A DNA stretch of 64,000 bases from Phoronis australis (taxonomy: Eukaryota > Phoronida > Phoronidae), in the NCBI GenBank assembly GCA_002633005.1, contig NMRA01000110.1, positions 459,850 to 523,849 on the forward strand. The letters are read 5' to 3'. The notes under the pieces are model-generated. The model worked only from the letters and a program-made list of their open reading frames with translations. It did no database searches and was not told the DNA's origin. Both the position numbers and the translations under genes were made by a program. Of the stretch, positions 48,262 through 57,954 are shown piece after piece (position 1 is the stretch's first letter; each line of letters opens with the position of its first letter).

Positions 48262-51200
48262 ATGGTTAACTACATGACATTAGCAGGCAGTGCCGCCCTC
48301 CTAGTCCTGTTTGTGATTTCCACTGTGGAGGGTGCGTTGAAGGAGGGCGAATGTGAAGGTGAGTGGTAGTTTTAGTGAAGTAGATAGCATTCCATGTCTA
48401 AGTCTATTGTAGTCCCTGTGGTATGTACATAGCATTCCATGTCTGAGTCTATTGTAGTCCCTGTGGTATGTACATAGCATTCCATGTCTAAGTCTATTGT
48501 AGTCCCTGTGGTATGTACATGTGGTCAACTGTCTATCCCAATGTGTGTACATGTGGCCAACTGTCCATCTCAATGTGACATACAAATAGTGTCTTCAATG
48601 TTTGCACAATAATGATTACCGTTTCTCAGGCTGATAATATTGTTAAAATTCTCAAATATGTAAACCAAAGTTTTTTTATTAGTGCCTAATGCAGTCCATT
48701 CTATAAAATGTGACACCTGTCGCTCTTATTTGTAATGTTGTGGGCTAAATTGAAGATCATTCACATTCATTATATGAATATTGACCTACTGACTGATGGT
48801 TTATAGGACTTATTCTTGTGAATTTTATTTTGTTAAATACACGTTCCGTTCCATTCGCATCCTCGGAACAAAGTTAGACACTCAATAGAACATTGATAAA
48901 GCAACTGACCAAGAGACGTGATTAAAAGACGCACGATATTATGAAACATACTTGATAAAATGACACAGTAATACCACCACAGAACAAAAGCTAGAAACAT
49001 ATACTGAGTGGGACACAGCGGATGTAAAATACTGCAAAGAATTACAAATGGAGGGGGTAACAGGAAAGCCACGCAAACACGTGTAGTGCGCAGCGCGTCC
49101 CTGTTTGCTGCTCATTCAAAACACGCTTCTCGAATGCAATCAAAAGGGACTCCAATACTTTCAGTTGCAGCACATCGTGCTCTAAGTACTGAATTGACAT
49201 GTTTTCCACACTTTCTTGACTGGTGATTTTACGTTCATGACATTGCAGAAAATGTTCTGCGATAGTGCTGTTTTGAAGACGCATAGATAACCGAATGAAT
49301 TTCAGTGTAATTTTAAAAAATGTGATTCTCGAGTGAGAAGTAAAATCAGTTGTTGGTTTATCAAGCATCGTTTTTTAAAGGCTGGCATTTGACTTAATGC
49401 ACACACCCAATCTTAATATTTAGTTTCTCATGTGGATTAAAAAATAGAAAAGGTGACACGCTGTAGATGATAGAATGTGTGTACTTTAGGCTGTGATATG
49501 TAAGTACTGTTAACATGGCAATCGTGAGAAATTTTTAAATTGTTCAAAACTCTCATTTCAGTTTGCATCAAGTTTCTTGGAAAATTTATAGACACTGTAA
49601 CTGAGGAGGACAGGAAAGACTCCGAAGTTATTGAAGAAAAATTTATAAAATTTTGCAAGAAAACGAAAGGAAAAGAGGACAGATTTGTAAGTATACAGTG
49701 ACACCTGGTGGAGGAAAGTGTTGAAACACACTGGTCCCTTCTTTATTGTTACTACTGCTAATCATTGCTCTCTGACATGAAGGGACAGAGTGTAATGTCA
49801 TGCAGGACTATTACCTGAGGAGGAAGGTGCCTGTACCTTCTAAAAGGGTAAAGGTGCCTGTACCTTCTAAAAGGGTAAAGGTGCCTGTACCTTCTAAAAG
49901 GGTAAAGGTGCCTGTACCTTCTAAAAGGGTAAAGGTGCCTGTATCTTCTAAAAGGGTAAAGGTGCTTGTACCCTCTAAAAAGGGAAAGGTGTCTGTACCT
50001 TCTAAAAGGGTAAAGGTGCCTGTACCTTCTAAAAGGGTAAAGGTGCTTGTACCTTCTAAAAGGGGAAAGGTGTCTGTACCTTCTAAAAGGGTAAAGGTGC
50101 CTGTATCTTCTAAAAGGGGAAAGGTGCCTGTACCTTCTAAAAGGTTGTGTGTGCCTTTACCTTCTGAAAGGGGAAAGGTGCCTGTACCTTCTAAAAGGGG
50201 AATTTTCGCACTGTTGTTTACTTTGAGGAGATTTTTGTGATGTTTACTTGAGTACTGTACTAGCACTGCTTGTCATGACAATACTTTTTATGCTTTAACA
50301 AATAACCAAGCATCATCCTGAAATTAAACAATAAAAAGTAAGTCACTGTTACCTCAACCATTAACTTTAAAATACGGAATTGAAGACAACCTGTTGTCAC
50401 GTAACAGATTCATTTGGCCTAGCTACACCTTTGGCGTCCATATGCTGTGCCGTTGTGACACTGTTTGGCTTACGAGGGCAATAACAAGACTATTGTTCAT
50501 TTTCACACAAACACAGAACAATGGAGTTCTTAGTAAATATCTAATGTGGAAAATATCTTTCAAAACTAAGTACGCTAGCACTGCTAACACTTTGAAGACA
50601 AAGTTAGTAAAGCAATGTTTGTAAGGAACAGACTGCCACCTTGTAAAACAGAACCCACTTTTCTGGCACAGTAATGAAGGGTTTCAGCTAAACCATGTTT
50701 TTAATTTCTCACAACACGCCGAAGGATGTCAAGCTGGTTTAAATCCGTTGTTAGTTTTATTAACTTGCTATCAAGGAGATTCCTCTCTACTTCCAGTGTT
50801 ACTACGTGGGTGGTAAGAAAGATTCTGCCACTGGGATACTCAACAGCCTGACTAAACCTATCACATATCACATGCCTGCTGATAAAATCTGTGAGAAGTT
50901 TAAGAAATTAGATGCACAAATCTGTGAGCTGCAGTATGGTAAGCTTGTCAATCATAGTTCTGTTCATTTGATTGGTTCGTGTGATGCTATGGCAACAAGT
51001 TTGATTCTGTGTTGTTTTTGTGTGTATCATCCTCATTATCCTTGTTTTTTGTAGCCAAGGAACAAATGTCTTGAATAACTTTTTAAATATTAAAATAAAT
51101 TTTCATATTTTTAAATCCCTTATTGACGACAGAATCTTATATGAACTAAAGCATTGCCCCAATGTTTGTAATCCTTGGCTGTTTTTTTTCTACAAAATAT

Positions 51201-52227
51201 TGATTATTAATGGAGATTGCCGTATTTTCCACAAACATTAATTTTTTGCCCGAAACTTAAAGACTGTCAAAAATCAGTACTTTTTTCTAAGAATGTTAAT
51301 GTCTTCGTTTTACAGCGCAGTTCTGAGGCGAAAAGGCCTCGTGGAAAGTGTCATACATGGTTTTGTTGCTAAAAATGTTTTATCGAAAATACAGCGATCA
51401 GCATTACAAATTGACTTGTGAAAACACTTGATTGCCCTTTCTTAATCTTGTATTGTTTTAGTTTCATTACTAAGTTAACTTTTGATTTCGATACGCAGTG
51501 AGAGTGAACTCAAAGTTGAATTATCAATATTATCGGAAATAATTAGGGATCTTTTCATGCAACACCCCCAATTTAAGGACTGAGTCCCTATTTATTGTCA
51601 ATGTACTCTGGGCTGAGTTTTTATTTATATTACTAGAAAATGTCTGTAATCAAAGAGGAGCTCACAATGAAGATGGAATGATATAAAAATATTGCATCTG
51701 TGAGTCCATGCAGACACAAATACGCAACAAGACTTAGGGACCTTAGTTGAGTCCCTATTTGGGACTGTTTCATGCAACTGGCCCCTGATTACAAACATTT
51801 GAGCATTATTTGTTGCACTAAATAAGATTTGTGATTGTCTAGGATTTTAAAATACATACTGTTATAGGTGTACAATTACAACTTAAAATTTACACACGAC
51901 CTTAATTTTTGATGCAGTGAAGTCACTGTTCACGCTTGCAATAACAGACTAGGTTTTCTACTCGGTCAGCTTGCATACCATCGGCAGTCATTGGATTACC
52001 AAGGTTATTCCATGAATTCAAATATTCCATATCTCCCTCCAGATAAAACTATTGACCTCAAGACAGCAAATCTCAAGAAACTGAAGGTGAAGGACCTGAG
52101 GAAAATCCTGGATGCTTGGGACGAGGAGTGCAAGGGATGTGCAGAGAAGACGGACTTTATTAAACGTGTGGAGGAACTCATGCCCAAATATGACCCTGAA
52201 GCAGCAAAACATCGCGAGGAGTTATAA
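48262..52227 (+). CDS. MANF: MANF/CDNF family ER-stress neurotrophic factor
   Basis: Four coding exons in frame: 48262-48358, 49562-49686, 50797-50938 and 52043-52227 (stop). They give 182 residues, the same length as vertebrate MANF. Residues 1 to about 24 are a signal peptide (hydrophobic [15 protein letters not shown]). The N-terminal saposin-like domain carries six cysteines (CEVC, FC, C at the exon 3 start, KICEK, QICEL). The C-terminal SAP-like domain carries the CXXC motif CKGC before AEKTDF. The tail HREEL is a KDEL-like ER-retention signal where human has RTDL. MANF is an ER-lumenal, stress-induced protein that can be secreted. The upstream acceptor at 48259 implies a 5' noncoding exon. 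An AATAAA at 53483-53488 may end a 1.25 kb 3'UTR. Confidence 0.97.
48366..48575. repeat. 45-bp minisatellite x 3 plus 32-bp repeat x 2
   Basis: TAGCATTCCATGTCTAAGTC with TATTGTAGTCCCTGTGGTAT is repeated three times. It is followed by two copies of a unit with GTGTACATGTGGTCAACTGT. It starts within 10 bases of the donor of the first MANF coding exon. Confidence 0.92.
49822..50202. repeat. 27-bp minisatellite, 14 copies, open on both strands
   Basis: The unit GGTGCCTGTACCTTCTAAAA with GGGTAAA is repeated fourteen times. The 27-base period keeps long frames open on plus (KVPVPSKRV repeats) and minus (GTFTLLEGT repeats). It lies in MANF intron 2 between exons ending 49686 and starting 50797. No sign that it is translated. 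Confidence 0.94.
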
Positions 52228-53488
52228 GGCCGGCTTAGCTTAGTATACAAGGCAAGAAAAGATACCATCACCATGATTGTCCTTCACTGTTGTAAAAGGG
52301 CACATTCAAATTCATTATTGTTGTGGTCAACATGTCAAAACTTATTATTTTGATTAAAATTGAACTATCCAATGTTTTTCCTATGTTGGTGGTACTTAAT
52401 TTTTCCGTTTTAGTGTGAATTTCATTTGTGAACACCATATTTCCAAGCTTGTAACCACGAAAGACTGTTTTAACCAAGGGTCAAAAACTGAACAGAGTTG
52501 ATGTCTTGGACAAGTATGTGTTCCATCAGTTTTAGTCGTCACTCTCGCTCCATTCACCTGTGTGTAGCCATTAGTATGACTCAGTTTTGTTTACATCATA
52601 GTTTTAAGGAAAATGAAAAGGCTCCTGTCTGTGTTGTGCATTGCATTTAGGATTAAAAATTGGTGTTGTCCAGTCCTTAGAAGTTGAGGGTTCTTTTCTT
52701 GCCTCTGTCATAATTCTTTCACTTACATCAGGCACACAGTTCCCATGGTTTGTCATGTGGAGTGTGTTATTAAGGTCAATACAGTTTCAGCATTAGTTGT
52801 CTACAGTCTGAGACTAAGGTCAATACAGTTCCAATGTTAGTTGTCTTCAGTCTGAGCCTCTCCAGTGGTGTAGCAATGAAGACTATCTCTCTCAGATGTT
52901 ATGAAAACACCGGTTCTCGTTTATGTTAAAACTTATTGTTTAATTTGATGTTGTTTTCATGGTTTTTTACCTTTCATTATCAGAGTTTGAAACCATTGCT
53001 TACTACTGTTACATTCAACTTGCATTTGAATTAGAAAAATTTCAAGCTGTGGGTCTGTTGCTTTTTCACTTATCCACAAGTGTAGTTATGGAATGTTGTG
53101 ATGGTCCAGGTAGTGTTTGAACATATGAGCGCACTCATGTGAGTGAATGTGTTGCTGAGTGTTGTTGAGACGCTACTTTCTTGGGAATCGTCATATATAT
53201 ATATATCACAAAAATTACATTGGCCTTCAACTTTATGACAAGTATTTGTCCAAGAGCAGTATGTGCTCTTCTACACACTTTGTTGTTAGAATAACATACT
53301 GACGGTCATAATTCAGATGTTTAGTTCTCTTAACACCATATCAAGATGTCAACCTGCAAACCTTCAGTTAACACTAGTTCATTATTCTTGTCAAAGTTAG
53401 AACTAAATACTATAGACTGTAACATTCTTTCATTTAGTGTCAAAGGTCATAGGTCATCCTTGTACAAGTTCATTATATATTTAATAAA
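52228..53488 (+). other. MANF: MANF 3'UTR (probable)
   Basis: Noncoding sequence after the MANF stop. A 42-bp unit (TAAGGTCAATACAGTTTCAG and following) is doubled at about 52772-52860, and an AT dinucleotide run lies at 53192-53205. The AATAAA at 53483-53488 is the candidate end. Confidence 0.45.
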
Positions 53489-53489
53489 G

Positions 53490-55483
53490 TTGACACTGAA
53501 CCTGTTCGTTATTTACATAATGGCACAATGTACAGAAAGACTTTCTTGCAACAGATATTTCTCCACAGGCTACAAACAATGCGAATGGTTCCAAAACTTA
53601 GTTTATTTCACATTAAGTCACTAGCTAGTGTCCATTTTGCATTTTTTGTGTCTATTGAGTCAGATACGATTGTATGATCAACTAGTTATGTAATTGTATT
53701 AACCTTGGTACAAAAGTGCATACATATATTAGGAGAATGTATCTCTGATACAACCAAGTAGCTAAAATACATATATCTGAATGGCACACACATAACAACC
53801 CATTTATTCTTAGAGTGACATCGTTGGAACTTTTACAACCATCGCATTTTACCCAAAAATTGTCTGGAGTCCAACAATTATTACTGCAATCCAGAACTCC
53901 ACTGTAGTCATTCAATCTGACTCAAACATGAAATCTTAACAGCAGCTGCATAACAATGCAAGACAGACTGAGCTCAGTGAAGTGCTTTGGGAGAAAAATA
54001 AACTTGCCACAATCAAAGACGCACAGTATTAGGTATGTCCAAAATTGGCTGTGGTCTCTCCTTGTACTTGGATATGCATAGTTTAATGAAGCGGTTACTA
54101 GTAAGATGTTTACTAGTAAGATGGGAGAATGCCGCAAAATAACGACACACAACAGTTAGATCCATTTTGAAATGGGCAAAGAAAAGCATCCACCAATAGC
54201 AGAAATTGAGACAGATTCTACAGTAGTCAGATCTTTCCAAAATAGACGCCAGTCGTTATATTCTGCTAGAAAAACTCATTACAAAATAATCAAAATACAA
54301 GAGATAGTGACTGGAACATGTGCACGGCATGAACTTGACACATAAGTTGCATTGTGGATAATAAATACGTCAGAATGAGAATGGTGCCATGTTACTTCAG
54401 GACAGGCCTATTCTCTCAAGGTTAGAACCAGTGTGAACACGCAGACTCGGTACCAAATGGGTTTTTAACTACAACAATTTACACTGCCAGGTTTTGTAGC
54501 CTCCATGTAAACTAATTTATTCAAGTGTATGACAGTGCTTGATGCCTAGCTTGATACCAAGTCGCCAAATGCAACTTCGGTAAAATCCCAAGTCACCAAA
54601 ACGCCGTGCAGTAGTTTGTTTTCAAAAAAGATTATGCGTACCTCTTCTATACAAAGTTTCCTGCACCATTCAATTTAATCTCTACGATCAGATAGCATGT
54701 GCTTCATAGTCCGATCTCGGCCGATTTTGCCAAAGATTTAAAACTTCCGTCTGTTTACTTCCTGTTGTAATTTAACCACATTTCATGTGTCGAGCTGCTA
54801 TGGTGGCAAATATACTGATTTCACAAATTAAACAGAACAATTGTGAACCAAAGGTAGTGACTCTAGGTAAACTGGTAGTAATTTAAAGTTTGGTAGTGAC
54901 CACGAATTTTGAAATTTCATGAATTTTTGGGGAATATATTGTCCGACTTTGTGGCGAATTGTAATATTTTTTCTCAGGTCACCAAACACAATCTGAAGTT
55001 GCATTGGCGATCTGCACGCCAAATCGTGCATAGCACCAGGAAGAGATAACCAGGAAGGGACAACTGTTTTAGCGCATTTTAACGGATATTCAAAAGTGAT
55101 TTCAAAAGTAAATGTTACAGTCGTCTGGAATCCAAGCATTGTGTTCGAAAGCTTAACTCTTTAGCTATAAAATGACACCACTTTGGTCCCCAAAGACTGC
55201 ATATTAATGGCACTAGGATGCTTTGAACATGACTTGTTTTACCCTTAAAAAGATGCCTCTTCCCAGGCATGTACTCGGGCATGATCCTCTTTTTTGAACC
55301 AACAGATGTCACTTATATATGCAAATGAGGTTCGAATCTCCTACGTCATATGACGTCATATGATGTCATACGACGCGAACTGAACCCTCCGGTGCCTATA
55401 GCGAATGACTTGAAACGCAGTTCTACCTGATTGGGCAGATCTAAGAAANTTTTGCATAAACGTCTCTTTACAAAAGACTTCAA
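53490..55483. other. Intergenic / 3' region of the minus-strand gene
   Basis: No coding exon recognised in about 2 kb. It probably contains the 3'UTR of the gene at 55484-56311 and the end of MANF transcription. One ambiguous base is at 55449. Confidence 0.45.
55345..55377. promoter_or_regulatory. Cluster of CRE-like motifs
   Basis: CTACGTCATATGACGTCATA followed by TGATGTCATACGACG contains one complete TGACGTCA and two or three diverged half-sites spaced by about 10 bases. This is a CREB/ATF-type signature. It lies past the stop of the minus-strand gene, so its target is unknown. Confidence 0.45.
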
Positions 55484-56311
55484 CTACAGTGCCACTGTTT
55501 GTAAAGTTACATTGCTTCTAGTCATTTTCACATTACTAAACCAAGAGTTCTGTCGTTCTTCGAGTCTAGAGTTCACAGCACTGAACCAGTTATTCACATG
55601 CTTGTCCATAGCTTCGTCAAACAAGCATTCTGGCACACTGAATGAGGACACACAATGCTTTATCCCAACAGCCGCATCATCGGGATAGGTAACTGTGACA
55701 TGCACTTTAACCACAACCAATGGTGTCATACTTAAACAATTCTCTGAGTCCTGACCCCTGGTATTATCAAACCAGTACACCACTGGGTATCCTAGGAAAC
55801 AACCAAAAACTGTTGTCAGGTTCCACTTATCACATGGCAATACAACAAGTGAACTCTCTAATTCCAAGCACAACCCAGACCCGGTGTCACTAGTACTACT
55901 GGACTGGATCAGTGAATCCAAAATTGTTGTCAAGTCTTTCACTATAGATTGGGCTGTAATCAATCTTGGAGTATTAAGTTCTGACGAAATGTCAACAAAT
56001 CGTACGCAGTTGAAATTTAAACATGAATTTATCCACATCTTCAAACCATTACAGTTATAGACAAACAAATCTTCTCCGACAGAAAGTACACCCAGACTCG
56101 AAAACAGCAAATTGTTCATTCTTGCTACTGACAGCAAAGCAGCAAGGCTCTTTGTAGTAGTACGCATTTGATCAAATAAATAGGTTGGCTTAATTGCACA
56201 ATCAACAGATAAAATGTCAATAACAATGGACTTCCAATGTTTCTTTGAAGATTTTCCAACAGTTTTTGTGATTATTTCTCTCCAAAGATCCCAGTTTATG
56301 GGCGCAGACAT
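55484..56311 (-). CDS. C1orf74: UPF0739 / C1orf74-like protein
   Basis: A single uninterrupted exon of 275 codons starts MSAPINWDLWREIITKTVG and ends NVTLQTVAL. The core LPCDKWNLTTVFGCFLGYPVVYWF, then ENCLSMTPLVVVKVHVTVTY and a C-terminal SFSVPECLFDEA, agree with what I remember of the C1orf74 (DUF4504) family, which also has one coding exon and a similar length. No catalytic motif, signal peptide or membrane segment is evident, and the function of the family is unknown to me. ATG at 56311 is the first in frame, and the upstream sequence is AT-rich and noncoding. The base composition and lack of introns could also suggest a retrocopy, but the frame is intact. The family assignment is from memory and needs a profile search. 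Confidence 0.7.
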   Translation of the reverse strand: MSAPINWDLWREIITKTVGKSSKKHWKSIVIDILSVDCAIKPTYLFDQMRTTTKSLAALLSVARMNNLLFSSLGVLSVGEDLFVYNCNGLKMWINSCLNFNCVRFVDISSELNTPRLITAQSIVKDLTTILDSLIQSSSTSDTGSGLCLELESSLVVLPCDKWNLTTVFGCFLGYPVVYWFDNTRGQDSENCLSMTPLVVVKVHVTVTYPDDAAVGIKHCVSSFSVPECLFDEAMDKHVNNWFSAVNSRLEERQNSWFSNVKMTRSNVTLQTVAL

Positions 56312-57915
56312 CTTGAAACACTACGCCTCAGCATTTGCTTTTGCAATATTGTTGTAAAACGAAAATAATAGACTATCAAAACATAAAAGAAACTATTAAA
56401 AATAATAAAAACAATATAATAAGATCAATTATAAAAGAAAAATGTGATTTTTAGAGTTTTTTTGAGAAATATTTTTAACTCTTATAAACGTATTTGGAGT
56501 ACAAGAATGGAATTTTTTCAATCCCGTACTGGATGACGTCACTCAAGCTCCAAGGTGTTTGTACACAGTATGTCATCGTCGCGGATGTAATGTGTGAAAA
56601 TTGATAGAATATTACACCAAGGCTGGACCTTGCGTAAGTGATCCATGTACAATTGTGTCTATGGAACACTGAAAAACGCGAGTGTTAAATTTTTTGTTAA
56701 AAAGGTCAACGTTGTTCTTGTTTTCTAAAGTTATTGGGTGTACAATTTTGGTGATACCACAGGCACCTTGGCTTTAAATTAAGTAGCCCTCTACAATATA
56801 ATATATTATAATATAATATAATATTATTATATTATATTGTAGAGGGCTACTTAAAGGTGCCTGTGGTGATACTGATTGCCAGGTAGCCAGCTAGCTAGTA
56901 TGAAGGCTATCGTCAAAGTACAACTAGGTACCACTGTTTGTTGAACTGTGTTAGACCCTGAAATTTTACACAGCTTAGGTAGATCTGCTCTTCACCTAGT
57001 CTTGAAACCAACATGTAGAGCTGTAAGGACCGGTGGGGTGCTTGCAAAATCTGGGAGTCAATTGACACTCACCTTGCCGCTTGCTCATTACTAAGTCGTT
57101 TAAGTAAAAAGCAATCTAATAAATGTCATTTTTTACACGATTCTCCAACTTTTATTTCAAAGAAAAGTACAATCGCGGAAGACGCCCCATTTGCTATTTT
57201 TTGCTTCACCTTGTGGAATATGACAACAGCTTATTTCGATGAATCAAAACTTGCTTCCAAATTCAGTTTGCTGGTGTTAAATACTAAAAACTTGTAATGA
57301 AATGAAACCAGTTCCAATTATTTGGTGTGACACATATACAACCTCGTGGAAGAAGAACAGTTGATTGAAGAATCAGCTAAATTGACCAATTCATAGTGCC
57401 CTATTTCACGGTCCTGAAAGTGAGTTCATATTATCGCTGCTGACGCTTCACAAATTAAGCAGCAGAATAACAGTCGAAGGGCAATTTTTTTCAGTACCGG
57501 TTAATAAGTTTTGTTTCCTGAAGGAAGGGTGTAGTTTTTAATGACATTAATTTAGTGTCAGTTTTATTTTGCCAGGTTTTTACCAAAACAAAGCTGCATA
57601 TTTATACAGGTTTGCACCAAGGCTAACAATACAAAACTGTATACATGCACAGCTTTGCACCAAACACAATTGTTCAACAATGATATGGCATGAGATAGTG
57701 TGATGTCGTTGTTATAATCCAGGACGTGACCCTTATGCAGGTGGGCACTGATAAGAAGCAACTCCAATCACGCATGGTCTGCTTTTCTGTAGTCTGCCCT
57801 ATATGTTTTGAAATAGGGAACTGATGTAGTTTGATGATGACCTTCTACTGACCTTCCTAGTTATGTGAAACAGTAAAAAGGATTTGATGTCACAACCACT
57901 AAGTTTCATTTCTAG
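56312..57915. other. Divergent intergenic region between C1orf74-like and EF-hand genes
   Basis: No coding exon recognised. It includes the hairpin element at 56757-56866 and presumably a noncoding first exon of the EF-hand gene, since its coding exon begins at an acceptor (57915). Confidence 0.45.
56757..56866. mobile_element. AT-rich palindromic (hairpin) element
   Basis: AAGTAGCCCTCTACAATATA (56781 on) is the exact reverse complement of the segment ending at 56852. Further out, CCACAGGCACC (56758-56768) pairs with GGTGCCTGTGG (56855-56865) with a 12-base bulge on the left. The centre is TAATAT-rich. It resembles a nearly perfect foldback MITE about 110 bp long. Confidence 0.85.
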
Positions 57916-57917
57916 GT

Positions 57918-57941
57918 ATGAAAGCAGCTGGTCTGCCTTGA
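57918..57941 (+). promoter_or_regulatory. Seven-codon uORF ahead of the EF-hand gene
   Basis: After the acceptor at 57915, ATG at 57918 opens a 7-codon frame ending in TGA before the main ATG at 57955. It may lower or regulate translation of the downstream gene. Confidence 0.4.
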
Positions 57942-57954
57942 TTTAAATTCCACT

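Noticed and set aside
49800-50266. 146-codon and 151-codon open frames on opposite strands
   Set aside because: Product of a 27-bp tandem repeat in a MANF intron; no splice or start context, no similarity.
53682-54240. Several 75-77 codon minus frames between MANF and the C1orf74-like gene
   Set aside because: No similarity, no splice support, overlapping in different frames.
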